Origin: Lutispora thermophila DSM 19022
GTDB taxonomy: Bacteria; Bacillota; Clostridia; Lutisporales; Lutisporaceae
Direction of reading: 5' to 3'
DNA: 64,000 nucleotides
Assembly (NCBI RefSeq): GCF_900142105.1
Contig: NZ_FQZS01000015.1
Coordinates: 1 to 64,000 of the forward strand
Positions within the stretch are counted from its first letter, which is position 1. The number at the start of each line of letters is the position of its first letter. The position numbers and the translations under genes are program-made. The notes beneath the pieces are model-generated. The model was given only the letters and a program-made list of their open reading frames with translations, made no database searches and was not told the DNA's origin. Below, piece by piece: positions 7,641 to 16,309 of the stretch.

Positions 7641-9716
7641 ATGGCCAAAGAGAAAAAGGAAAGACCTGTTGAAAGCGGAAATTATTTCGTAAATCCTTAT
7701 GCTTTTATAAATATTGATGAAGAATGTGTTAGAAAGCCATACGAGTTATATGAAAATGATGGCAAAGATGAGTTATTGACAGGATATATGGTATGCAAAA
7801 TAACTACCAAAACCCCAATATTTATTCCAAATATTACTGAAGAGTATGCATTTAAGGAGAGAGTGGGAGCCGACAAAAAGAGTTATGATTTTTTTTCGTA
7901 TGATGATATATCAGAAGAAGATAGGACAGATAAATATTCTAAAGCGATAATTCCCGGAAGTGAAATAAGAGGGGTTATTCGTTCTGCTTATGAAGCTGCT
8001 TTTAATGGTTGCATGTCTTCTGTAGATTTGGAAAGGGATTTATATAAAAGGACTAATGAGCCCAAAAACCCTGGTTTTCTAATAAGAAGAAATGGGAAAT
8101 GGGTAATAAAACCAGCAGATAGTAAAGCTATTAAGAATGTTAATGAGGAAAAAATGAAAACTGTAAAAGAAGGACAAGGTGTCTTTGTAAAAAATATAAA
8201 TAGTAAAAAACCATATGTAGATTGTAATGATATCATATTTGATAATCCTGAAATTATTAATGGATATATACATAAAGGAGAAGAGTTCGGTAATAGAAAG
8301 TGCTATTCGGTATTTATATATAAAAATGATGAAAAAGAGTTCGAAGTAGATGGTGAATGTGTTGATAGACTGAGAAAGGTCTTAAAATTATATCGGGATG
8401 AAAGGATTAACATTAAACTCAGAGAGAGAAAAGAGGCAGGAAATGATAAAGCAACATGGTTTGATGAATATGAAATAAAAAGTGATGATGAATATAAAGA
8501 TGGAGAACAAATATTGATATATTATAGTAGCGATAAAAAATATTTGTCTCCTTCGTGTATTACAAAAGAAGTATTTATGAATAAAACTAAAGATATTTTA
8601 ATTAATCAAGGAAATCATGTACCATGTAATAAAATTAATAACATTTGTGAAGCTTGTTATTTGTTTGGAATGATTGGAGAAGACAACGATAATTCTTTGA
8701 ATGGCAAAATACGCTTTACTGATGCTGAAGCAATTGGTGAAAAGGATTATAAGAACTATTTTGGACCGATAATTGGATTGAAAGAGTTGGCAAGCCCTAA
8801 AATTTCAGCTACCGAATTTTATATGAAAAGGCCTGAAGAAGCCAATAAATCAGGTGTACTTTGGAATTATGATTATTATATAGACAGACATAAAAACAAA
8901 AAAGAAGATCCAAAGAATGAAAGAATATTTATAAACAATCCCAAAATAAGAGGGAGAAAGTTTTATTGGCATTCTGACCAAACAAAAGATGTAAAACTAT
9001 CTGAAACAAGTATAAGAAGTTGTGTTATTAGGCCAGTAGGGAAAGAAAAAGAATTTACTTTTTCGGTATACTTTAATGATTTACCTAAAGATTTATTAAC
9101 GAAACTCATATGGGTAATAAGTATTGAGAATGATAAAGCTCACTGTCATAAAATAGGAAGAGGTAAGCCTATAGGTTTTGGCAGCATAAAAATTAAGGTG
9201 CAAAAAATAATGACCAGAAAAATTGAAATTGAAGGAGATACAATAAAATATAGTGTGACTCCATTACCTTATGAGAGTTTAGATTTTTCAATTATTGATA
9301 AAGAGTCAAAAAGCATAAAGGAGTTTTTAAAGATCACTGATTTTGAGAATAAGCCATCATGTGTAGACTATCCTAAAGTGGAAAATGTAGAAGAAAAGGA
9401 TAAAGAAAAACAAAGTAATGAAGAATCATATAGATGGTTCATGGCTAATAGAGAATTTCCTGTAGATAATTGTGAAATTAGTCCTATTAAGCAAGCTATT
9501 TATAAAGAACTGCCAGAAATATTGGATGAAAATATAACTTTGCCGATATACAGATATGAAAGTATCAATAATAGCAATAAAAAGAATAAAGTAAATAATA
9601 ATTATCAAAATAGAAAAAAACATAGTGTAGGCAAACAAAAGAACAGTAATAATAAAAGGTTAACGTATAAACCTTTTGTAGAAAAATTCAAAGATTTAAA
9701 TCTAGATGAAGAATAA
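7641..9716 (+). CDS. RAMP-superfamily Cas7-like protein with insertions and zinc motif (TIGR03986-like)
   Basis: 691-aa subunit of the III-D effector. The N-terminus GNYFVNPYAFINIDEE and the strand-helix block IIPGSEIRGVIRSAYEAAF (near 104-122) are those of the TIGR03986 CRISPR RAMP family. A metal-binding motif H-V-P-C-x6-C-x2-C (near 325-338) runs straight into YLFGMIGED, followed by LNGKIRFTDAEAI. IGRGKPIGFGSIKI near 510 is the glycine-rich RAMP loop. The order fits the Cas7-insertion subunit of III-D2. The last 60 residues are Asn/Lys-rich (NNSNKKNKVNNNYQNRKK and on), low-complexity and probably flexible. RBS AAGGAG lies 9 nt before the ATG. It ends about 43 bp before the next start. Confidence 0.85.
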   Translation: MAKEKKERPVESGNYFVNPYAFINIDEECVRKPYELYENDGKDELLTGYMVCKITTKTPIFIPNITEEYAFKERVGADKKSYDFFSYDDISEEDRTDKYSKAIIPGSEIRGVIRSAYEAAFNGCMSSVDLERDLYKRTNEPKNPGFLIRRNGKWVIKPADSKAIKNVNEEKMKTVKEGQGVFVKNINSKKPYVDCNDIIFDNPEIINGYIHKGEEFGNRKCYSVFIYKNDEKEFEVDGECVDRLRKVLKLYRDERINIKLRERKEAGNDKATWFDEYEIKSDDEYKDGEQILIYYSSDKKYLSPSCITKEVFMNKTKDILINQGNHVPCNKINNICEACYLFGMIGEDNDNSLNGKIRFTDAEAIGEKDYKNYFGPIIGLKELASPKISATEFYMKRPEEANKSGVLWNYDYYIDRHKNKKEDPKNERIFINNPKIRGRKFYWHSDQTKDVKLSETSIRSCVIRPVGKEKEFTFSVYFNDLPKDLLTKLIWVISIENDKAHCHKIGRGKPIGFGSIKIKVQKIMTRKIEIEGDTIKYSVTPLPYESLDFSIIDKESKSIKEFLKITDFENKPSCVDYPKVENVEEKDKEKQSNEESYRWFMANREFPVDNCEISPIKQAIYKELPEILDENITLPIYRYESINNSNKKNKVNNNYQNRKKHSVGKQKNSNNKRLTYKPFVEKFKDLNLDEE

Positions 9717-9759
9717 TTTATTAACTTTATATGTTATTAAAAATTTGAGGAGAAATATT

Positions 9760-11220
9760 ATGAGCAACATAATGACCCAAATACAAGAAAAAGCTCAATA
9801 TTGGAAGTCCATGGATAGAAGTGACGAAGAAAAGAGAATGGAAGCGGAAAAATACTATAAAGAAAACATTATGCCCTTATTAGTAACTATGTTTAAGGAA
9901 TCAGATGCTCAGGATTGTGAGCATCTGATTTTGACTCTTGGGACTTCTTACGAACCTGTCGTGTTTTCTATATTAGGTCTTAAGCCCAAGAATGTACTTA
10001 TTTTGTATACTCCGGAGTCAAAGGACAAGCTGGATGATGTTATTTACTTTACAAATCTAAAACCCAGTCAATATGAAGCAGAGGAAGTAGATTCAACAAA
10101 CATATTGATTTTATATGAAAAAATAAAAAATTACTATGAAAAACATAAAAAACCACAGAATATATATGTTGATTTTACAGGTGGAACAAAAGCCATGTCT
10201 GTTGGCTGCGGAATGGCTGCTGCACTGATTGGCGCAAAAGTAGTTTATATAGCCAGCAATTATTTAAACCAATTTAGAAAACCAGAACCTGGTACGGAAA
10301 GGATATGCTTTATTGATAATCCTTATGAGGTATTCGGGGATTTAAAGAGAAAAGAATCGATAGACTTATTTAACAAAATGGATTATAAAACTGCATATGA
10401 TTTGTTTTCTGAGCTATATGATACAGTACCAGGAACAAAAGAATACGAAGCTTTAAAATATTTATCCTTAGCCTATGATCAATGGGATAGTTTGAATATT
10501 TCACAGGCATTAGAAAGTTTAATAAAATGTAAAAGTTCAGCAGAAAAAGAGTGTATTATTAATAATAATCATTCATTAGCAAAACATTTGAAGATCTTGG
10601 AAAAACAAGTAGAATGTTTGAAAGTACTTAATGACGTTGATTTAAAAAATACAAATGAGAATAAGGGTTTGCTGTTTGATAATATTGAGTATATCATATT
10701 TATGCTATACCAAAATGCATTAAGAAGGGAACAACAGGGAAAATATGAGATGGCTTCATTGTTATTATATAGAATACTTGAGATGATGTCTCAGAGTAGA
10801 TTATGGGAGAGAGGAATAGATACTGAGAAAATAACAGAGGAGCAGTATAGTGCTTTAGGTATGAATCCGGAGGATTTACTTCAAAAGGTAAATTATATAA
10901 AGAGAAAAATCGGTGAAAAGCAATTGGAAGCTCTGCCATCAGAAATAAGTCTCTTAATGGGATATATAATACTGGGTATAATAAGAGACAGCTTGATTGA
11001 GACAGAGAATGAAAATAAATTGATAGGCAAAATAAAAGAGATTAAAGGAAAAGTAATTAGCAGAAATAATGGTATCTTTGCACATGGATTTCAGTTCCAA
11101 GAAAAAGAAGGTTATGAGAAGTTTAAGGAAACTGTGGTAGAATATATGAAGAAATATTGCGAAACAAAGTCCATTAGTTTTGATGAAATTTCAAAGGAAT
11201 TAGAATTTATAAGACTATAG
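9760..11220 (+). CDS. CARF-HEPN ribonuclease, Csm6/TIGR02710-like
   Basis: Last gene of the operon. The start at 9760 is preferred over an in-frame ATG at 9706 because GAGGAG lies just before it and the upstream start would overlap the previous gene. The protein is 486 aa. The CARF domain shows LILTLGTSYEPVVFSILG (56-73), the LILY strand, and VDFTGGTKAMSVGCGMAAAL (137-156). The middle is helical (DYKTAYDLFSELYD, repeat-like). Near the C-terminus RNNGIFAH gives Arg435 and His442, the Rx4-6H motif of HEPN RNases. Csm6/Csx1 proteins bind cyclic oligoadenylate and cut RNA nonspecifically (established). With the CARF protein at 677 it gives this locus two candidate cOA-responsive effectors. Confidence 0.85.
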   Translation: MSNIMTQIQEKAQYWKSMDRSDEEKRMEAEKYYKENIMPLLVTMFKESDAQDCEHLILTLGTSYEPVVFSILGLKPKNVLILYTPESKDKLDDVIYFTNLKPSQYEAEEVDSTNILILYEKIKNYYEKHKKPQNIYVDFTGGTKAMSVGCGMAAALIGAKVVYIASNYLNQFRKPEPGTERICFIDNPYEVFGDLKRKESIDLFNKMDYKTAYDLFSELYDTVPGTKEYEALKYLSLAYDQWDSLNISQALESLIKCKSSAEKECIINNNHSLAKHLKILEKQVECLKVLNDVDLKNTNENKGLLFDNIEYIIFMLYQNALRREQQGKYEMASLLLYRILEMMSQSRLWERGIDTEKITEEQYSALGMNPEDLLQKVNYIKRKIGEKQLEALPSEISLLMGYIILGIIRDSLIETENENKLIGKIKEIKGKVISRNNGIFAHGFQFQEKEGYEKFKETVVEYMKKYCETKSISFDEISKELEFIRL

Positions 11221-11236
11221 GCAAAAATGGATGTTT

Positions 11237-11263
11237 AAATGGAGGCAAGCACCTCCGTTTTTT
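11237..11263 (+). terminator. Intrinsic terminator of the cas operon
   Basis: AAATGGAGG pairs with CCTCCGTTT (9 bp, one G-T) across the loop CAAGCA and is followed by a run of T (11258-11263). It lies 16 bp after the last cas stop and 3 bp before the terminal CRISPR repeat. Confidence 0.85.
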
Positions 11264-11266
11264 ATT

Positions 11267-12032
11267 GTTATTATTCCTCATAGGTAGTCTATAAACCTTT
11301 CTGTCCTCCAAAGACCTCGGAGGCCCTATGTAAAGTTTCAATTCCTTATAGGTAGTCTATAAACTTAACTTATGAAGGATTAGACCAGAACTACAACTGG
11401 AGTTTCAATTCCTTATAGGTAGTCTATAAACTCAGTAAGTCCTACTTGCTTTCCTGCGCCGGCAAGTCTGTTTCAATTCCTTATAGGTAGTCTATAAACG
11501 AGTTATTTTATTAATAAATTAATAATAAATAATATGTTTCAATTCCTTATAGGTAGTCTATAAACGAAGCGCCTGTACAGTATGTTCTTTTCTGCTCTAG
11601 CAGTTTCAATTCCTTATAGGTAGTCTATAAACCCTACTTTTACAACGTGCATTCTTACACCTCCACTATGTTTCAATTCCTTATAGGTAGTCTATAAACA
11701 AGCGGCAGCGGTATTTGACAAAATAATGAACGTCGTGTTTCAATTCCTTATAGGTAGTCTATAAACCCTCCCACTCAGGAGGCGTCGATGATGCTGAATT
11801 CAGTTTCAATTCCTTATAGGTAGTCTATAAACCCAATGATGAATTTGAGAAAGCAGCGAGATTTCGGGGTTTCAATTCCTTATAGGTAGTCTATAAACAA
11901 GGAACGCATTCCAATCAATCTTAGTCACATCACCGTTTCAATTCCTTATAGGTAGTCTATAAACTCATATTGTGCAAGATTTCCTCCAAATGGTTTATCC
12001 TTGTTTCAATTCCTTATAGGTAGTCTATAAAC
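11267..12032 (-). CRISPR. CRISPR array, 12 repeats and 11 spacers, transcribed on the minus strand
   Basis: Repeats are 30 bp and start at 11267, 11335, 11402, 11470, 11536, 11603, 11670, 11737, 11803, 11869, 11935 and 12003. Spacers are 36-38 bp and all differ. Eleven repeats are identical. The one at 11267 has four changes, all in the half that would be the crRNA 5' tag. In the minus orientation the repeat begins GTTTATAGAC and ends GGAATTGAAAC, the conserved ATTGAAAC 3' end that becomes the 8-nt crRNA handle. So transcription runs right to left toward the cas genes, the leader is to the right of 12032, and the degenerate repeat is the trailer end. The arms GTTTATAGAC and GTCTATAAAC-like bases give only weak self-pairing. 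The fourth spacer from the left (11500-11535) is almost pure A/T. Confidence 0.97.
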
Positions 12033-12258
12033 CCGTGCACATGGCAGTTTTACTGCATTTTTAATTTTATCATGCCAATACAGTTTTAATAGTAAAATCC
12101 ATCAGTCCTTGATTTCAGCCATTTGTTATATCTATCGATGTACCGCATTTTTTGCACGATTATAGGTCGACAGAAAAATAATGAATTTAATATTGCTTAA
12201 TTTTAAATACATGATAAAAGTACTAACAGAAATTATCAGAAGCATTAATAGAAAAATA
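12033..12258 (-). promoter_or_regulatory. Presumed CRISPR leader
   Basis: AT-rich, gene-free DNA next to the non-degenerate end of the array, which is where repeat orientation and the decayed trailer repeat place the leader. On the minus strand TGATAAAAT around 12075 could be an extended -10 about 40 nt before the first repeat. A small hairpin GCAGTTTTACTGC is at 12045-12057. No reading frame of note. Confidence 0.55.
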
Positions 12259-12287
12259 GTATCAATACCTATAGGTAGTCTATACAC
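12259..12287 (-). repeat. Orphan degenerate CRISPR repeat upstream of the array
   Basis: This 29-nt stretch aligns to the array repeat in the same orientation with three substitutions and one missing base (26 of 30 positions). ATAGGTAGTCTATA is exact. It stands alone, 226 bp from the last full repeat, inside the presumed leader side. It could be a remnant of an older array or a functional single crRNA-like unit. Confidence 0.8.
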
Positions 12288-12538
12288 CAGCACAAATGCA
12301 CTTTACTATATTCATATTTTACCATAATTTATATAATTTTTGTATTGATAGCAAAATCTTTAATTTAAGCGGTATAACAATTCTATTGATATCCGTATTT
12401 ATTGTATTTTGAATACTCATAGGTTATGCTTATCTGATAATTGCCATAAATATTTTCAATAAATATTTTTACTTTTTACAAAGTTAAGGCATAACTATCA
12501 AAGATATTCCACTTTTAAACCTACCATATTTATAATCC
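12288..12538. other. AT-rich intergenic region left of the SLH gene promoter
   Basis: No gene, further repeat copy or clear hairpin terminator seen. Scattered ATAGGT words (for example near 12420) are too short to call repeats. Confidence 0.4.
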
Positions 12539-12567
12539 TTGACAAGCATTGCCTATAACTGTAATCT
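12539..12567 (+). promoter_or_regulatory. Sigma-A-type promoter for the SLH/GH18 gene
   Basis: A perfect TTGACA (12539-12544), a 17-bp spacer and TAATCT (12562-12567), 52 nt before the ATG at 12620. The -10 matches the consensus only partly. Confidence 0.5.
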
Positions 12568-12619
12568 AGGTGTAATAGAGCAATTAGCTAATTTCTAAAC
12601 AAAGAGAGGTCTTTTCATT

Positions 12620-14356
12620 ATGCATAAACTCAAATCAATAATTAGCATTACTATAATTCTATCCATGCTATTAACCACCTTTACCTATGCCAATGAGGAT
12701 ACAACTTTAACTTTTGTAGATGTGCCAGAGGATCATTGGGCATATAATGAAATACATAAATTACGGGATTTGAAGATTACCGACGGCATAGGAAATAATA
12801 TGTTTGGTTTAGGAATGGTTATCACCAGAGGTGAGTTAGCAGCCTTTCTGGTCAAGTTGATGAAATGGGAGCCGATTTCACCGGGGCAAGGCAGTTTTCT
12901 TGACAACATGGACCCCAACAAATGGTATTATCAACCTATAGAGACAGCATTGCAGCATGATGTAGTATCAAAGGAAGAAAAGTTCAGACCCACTGATCCC
13001 ATAACCCGTGAAGAAATGGCAGTGATGTTAGTAAGAACTTTGGGATATAAGACATTGGCAGAGCAGTTAAATAGCTTAGAGAGTCCTTTTGAAGATGTTT
13101 CAAGCAACATAGGCTATATAACCGTTGCAAAGGATTTCGGAATCATCAATGGCATAGGAAATGGCTTATTTAAGCCCAATGATACTGCCAAAAGAGAAGA
13201 AGCGGCAGCCATGATGATGCGCATGTACAAAAAACTTATCCAACCTATAAGCGAGCTCCATGGGTTTTATGCCATAAAATCCGCTGGGCAAGCCCATATG
13301 ATTAAGGATTTCGATTCAGTAGGATTTGGCTGGAGCCGTTTGGAATACGATGGAGGGAAGGATGAAGTAATACTAAACACATCAAAGGCTAATAACAATG
13401 ATTATGCCATACCTCAAGGATATGAAGGGCCTTTATCTATGGCAAAGGATAATGGTGTTCGCAAAAGCCTTATGGTTTTGGCCAGCAACAACACAATAAT
13501 AACCACAAAAGATGGTTCAAACATTCCTTTGATTCAATATGTTTTGAATGATGCAGAGAAACGATCACAGGCGATAGATGTCATTCTCTCTCAGGTAATC
13601 AATCCTATGGACGCAGATGGAACCCTTACTATGGACGGTGTTGTGATAGATTTTGAAGATATGCGAGGAGAAGCGTTGAGAGAGGCTTTTAATGTTTTTT
13701 TGAAAGAGCTCAAAGCAGAGTTAGATAATGGCGGAAAGTATTTATATGTAGCTGTACATCCGGCAAGAAAGCACGGACAAGCATACTATGACGGATATGA
13801 CTACAAGGCTATAGGAGATATGGCAGACAAAGTAATACTGATGGCTCATGATTATTATGCCAAGCAGTTGACTGAAGCGGAGATGGATATGGGATACACC
13901 ATAACTCCCGTATCACCTATTGATGAAGTATATTATGCGTTAAAGGCCATTACTGATGAAGAAAAAGGTGTTAAGGACAGAAGCAAGATATGGATACAGC
14001 TTTCCTTTGATGCGGTACAATGGAAGTTGAAAGAAGGAAAGGTCATCAATAAATATCCCTATAACCCAAGTTACGAAGCAATACAGAAAAGGCTTGTGAT
14101 GGAAGGTGTAACCATAAACTATTCAGAACGTTATCAGAATCCATATGCAACTTTCTTTGACGCCAATGATGGTACCGATAACATCATATGGTATGAGGAT
14201 TCACGAAGCATACAATCCAAGATAGATCTGGCAAAGATGTTCGGCATAGAAGGTGTTTCTCTTTGGAGGTTGGGAAATATTCCTGATTATCAAGAAGATG
14301 GCAATAAAAAGATATATATGGATGTTTGGAAACGTATATTAGAAAATAAGAGATAA
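12620..14356 (+). CDS. SLH-domain cell-surface glycoside hydrolase (GH18-like)
   Basis: 578 aa, secreted. A signal peptide (MHKLKSIISITIILSMLLTT, cleavage near TYA/NE at 24) is followed by three S-layer homology repeats: FVDVPEDHWAYNEI... with ITRGELAAFLVKL (about 31-80), KWYYQPIETALQ... with PITREEMAVMLVRTL (about 92-145), and FEDVSSNIGYITVAKD... with REEAAAMMMRMY (about 155-205). The rest is a TIM-barrel GH18 domain: DGVVIDFE at 339-346 is the DxxDxDxE-type motif with Glu346 as acid/base, then YDYKAIGDMADKVILMAHDYY. Related SLH-GH18 proteins of Clostridia act on cell-wall or spore glycans; the substrate here is unknown. RBS AGAGAGG precedes the ATG. Confidence 0.85.
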   Translation: MHKLKSIISITIILSMLLTTFTYANEDTTLTFVDVPEDHWAYNEIHKLRDLKITDGIGNNMFGLGMVITRGELAAFLVKLMKWEPISPGQGSFLDNMDPNKWYYQPIETALQHDVVSKEEKFRPTDPITREEMAVMLVRTLGYKTLAEQLNSLESPFEDVSSNIGYITVAKDFGIINGIGNGLFKPNDTAKREEAAAMMMRMYKKLIQPISELHGFYAIKSAGQAHMIKDFDSVGFGWSRLEYDGGKDEVILNTSKANNNDYAIPQGYEGPLSMAKDNGVRKSLMVLASNNTIITTKDGSNIPLIQYVLNDAEKRSQAIDVILSQVINPMDADGTLTMDGVVIDFEDMRGEALREAFNVFLKELKAELDNGGKYLYVAVHPARKHGQAYYDGYDYKAIGDMADKVILMAHDYYAKQLTEAEMDMGYTITPVSPIDEVYYALKAITDEEKGVKDRSKIWIQLSFDAVQWKLKEGKVINKYPYNPSYEAIQKRLVMEGVTINYSERYQNPYATFFDANDGTDNIIWYEDSRSIQSKIDLAKMFGIEGVSLWRLGNIPDYQEDGNKKIYMDVWKRILENKR

Positions 14357-14394
14357 ATAAAATATTAAGAATCGGAACAAATGGAGGCTCTCAT

Positions 14395-15303
14395 ATGGAA
14401 AAAGCAATTACAAGAGATAAGCTTATTTATGCCATGAGCGGTGAAAACAAGCCGGTGCTGGAGGTTGAGTCAGGCGCTATAGTAATATTTGAAACCTGCG
14501 ATTGTTTTGAAAACCAGATAAGCAGCTGTGACCAGTCTATAGAAAAGCTGGATTGGAATAGAATCAATCCTGCAACAGGACCCTTGTATGTTAAAGGCGC
14601 AGAACCAGGGGATATATTAAAGGTTGCTATTGAAAAAATAGAAATCAATGATTATGGTGTAATGGCTGCCATACCCGGAGCAGGAATTTTTGGAGAAAAT
14701 GTTGATAGCTCAAGCATAAAGGTAATTCCTATAAAAGATGGTAGAGCAGTATTCAACGATGATATACATATTCCCTGCAAGCCGATGATAGGAGTAATTG
14801 GTGTAGCACCGGTAGATGGAGCTATTCCTAATGGAGAGCCGGGAGCCCATGGAGGAAACATGGATAACAATAAAATTGTGGAAGGTTCTGTGTTGTACCT
14901 GCCCGTATTTCATCCGGGAGCTTTGCTTTCCATTGGTGACCTTCATGCAGTCATGGGAGATGGCGAAGTAATGGTAACTGGAGTAGAGATTGGTGGCAGA
15001 GTAACTGTAAAAGTGGAAGTCATAAAAGGTCATAAAATAAATAATCCTGTGTTGGAATATGAGGATAGAATATATACTATCGCTTCTAAGGAAGATTTGT
15101 ATCAAGCTGTTAAGACTTCAGCAGAGGATATGCTCCACCTGGTTATGAATAAGCTGGGAATGGGTGTTAATGAAGCAGGAATGCTTCTCAGTGCAGCGGG
15201 AAATACAGAAATATGTCAGATTGTAGACCCTAAGATGACAGCTAGATTTTCAATTCCGAAAGACATTATTGGGAAGGATTTTTATAGGCTTCTAAAAAGG
15301 TAA
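14395..15303 (+). CDS. Acetamidase/formamidase family protein
   Basis: 302 aa, FmdA/AmdA family (zinc-dependent hydrolysis of short amides to ammonia and acid). Seen: the beta-rich start GAIVIFETCDCFENQI, NPATGPLYVKGAEPGD near 62-77, and the family core IGVIGVAPVDGAIPNGEPGAHGGNMDNN, with SVLYLPVFHPGALLSIGDLHAVMGDGE following. The His, Asp and Glu of GDLHAxxGDGE fit metal binding and catalysis. It lies 38 bp after the SLH gene with its own RBS (GGAGG). The nearby flavoprotein operon suggests a catabolic setting, but the substrate cannot be read from sequence. Confidence 0.85.
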   Translation: MEKAITRDKLIYAMSGENKPVLEVESGAIVIFETCDCFENQISSCDQSIEKLDWNRINPATGPLYVKGAEPGDILKVAIEKIEINDYGVMAAIPGAGIFGENVDSSSIKVIPIKDGRAVFNDDIHIPCKPMIGVIGVAPVDGAIPNGEPGAHGGNMDNNKIVEGSVLYLPVFHPGALLSIGDLHAVMGDGEVMVTGVEIGGRVTVKVEVIKGHKINNPVLEYEDRIYTIASKEDLYQAVKTSAEDMLHLVMNKLGMGVNEAGMLLSAAGNTEICQIVDPKMTARFSIPKDIIGKDFYRLLKR

Positions 15304-15415
15304 AGTGGAACATTGAGGTAGATGAGTGATAAATCCTTTATACAAAAAGAGCCTGGCTTCACAAGAGGGGAAAGACAATCCTACCTTAACATAATTTTCC
15401 GTAATGGCTTTTAAG

Positions 15416-15458
15416 AAAGGCTTCCTTGATTGTCAATATGCTTCCGAAGGAAGCCTTT
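15416..15458. terminator. Bidirectional terminator between the formamidase and GntR genes
   Basis: AAAGGCTTCCTT (15416-15427) pairs perfectly with AAGGAAGCCTTT (15447-15458). Plus-strand CCTTTT and minus-strand TTTCTT tails flank the 12-bp stem between convergent genes. Confidence 0.8.
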
Positions 15459-15470
15459 CCTTTTGAAACT

Positions 15471-16130
15471 CTAGTTACCTTCTTCTAAAGCTTTAAGCAA
15501 ATAATTCTTGGCATGCTCAAAATGCCTTGCCATAATTGATGAAGCTTTTTCTACGTCTTTGGACTTTATGGCTTCCAATAATTCCTTGTGCTCAGTCAGC
15601 ACATTCGTTTCGGCATTAATATAATTCTGGTATTTATTGGTCAATATGGTAAACTGACTCCTTATATTTCTGGCTGCATCGTAGAGCCTTGAGTTATCGG
15701 CATATTTGTAAAGTATATCGTGAAAATTATCCGAGTGAAGTTTAAAGCTAGTCATATCGTTGATATTCAAAGATATTTCCTGAGACTTTATACAATTCTC
15801 CAGCTCATAGACTAACTCATCAAACTCGCTGCTTCTCATGGCGTATTCCAAAGCAGCAGAGTCCAATACAGAACAAAAGTCGTATATCTCTATTATATCT
15901 TTCTCTTTAATATCGATGACTTTTGCTCCTACATTGGTCACATGTTCAACCAAGCCTTCCTGGCTCAACCTTTTGATGGCTTCCCTTATTGGCGTAGAGC
16001 TGATGTCGAATCTTTCCTGAAGAGCCTTTAAAGTTAGCTTTTCTCCACATTTTATTCTCTGGCTGATGATATCATCTCTCAATATTGTATAAATCTGGTC
16101 TGCCAGCGTAGTTTTTATAACTTCGATCAT
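15471..16130 (-). CDS. GntR-family transcriptional regulator (FadR/FCD type)
   Basis: 219 aa. Residues 8-72 are a winged helix: LADQIYTILRDDIISQRIKCGEKL, then LQERFDISSTPIREAIKRLSQEGLVEH with the GntR recognition helix. The rest is an all-helical FCD ligand domain (IYDFCSVLDSAALEYAM, the FHDILYKYADNSRLY block and a final EHKELLEAIKSKDVEKASSIMARHFEHAKNYL, with His/Asp positions used for metal or carboxylate binding in this family). It is divergent from the flavoprotein operon at 16310. The two palindromes in the shared 179-bp gap make it the likely regulator of that operon and of itself. Confidence 0.9.
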   Translation of the reverse strand: MIEVIKTTLADQIYTILRDDIISQRIKCGEKLTLKALQERFDISSTPIREAIKRLSQEGLVEHVTNVGAKVIDIKEKDIIEIYDFCSVLDSAALEYAMRSSEFDELVYELENCIKSQEISLNINDMTSFKLHSDNFHDILYKYADNSRLYDAARNIRSQFTILTNKYQNYINAETNVLTEHKELLEAIKSKDVEKASSIMARHFEHAKNYLLKALEEGN

Positions 16131-16218
16131 GGTTCATTCTCCTAACATTCTATTATTTAGCTCTTCCAATCAATTTCATATTCTAGCATAGAAATGGAGC
16201 TTAAGCAATACATATTTA

Positions 16219-16255
16219 ACATTTAGCAAAATGTCAAATACATATTGCAATATGT
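16219..16255. promoter_or_regulatory. Two palindromes, candidate GntR operators
   Basis: ACATTTAGCAAAATGT (16219-16234; arms ACATTT/AAATGT) and the perfect palindrome ACATATTGCAATATGT (16240-16255) lie side by side between the divergent GntR and flavoprotein genes. Confidence 0.6.
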
Positions 16256-16309
16256 TTGTATGTATGATAGCATGGAAATCAAACAATATGAAATTCAGGA
16301 GGGGTATGG

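Noticed and set aside
9706-9759. Longer start for the Csm6-like gene
   Set aside because: It overlaps the upstream gene and has no RBS, whereas GAGGAG precedes the ATG at 9760.
11297-12002. Open frames in several spacers as a hint to phage genes
   Set aside because: Some spacers read open on one strand or the other, but frames of 12 codons are open by chance more than half the time; no target can be named.
12160-12172. TTATAGGT near 12163 as another repeat remnant
   Set aside because: Only eight bases match the repeat and the flanks do not align.
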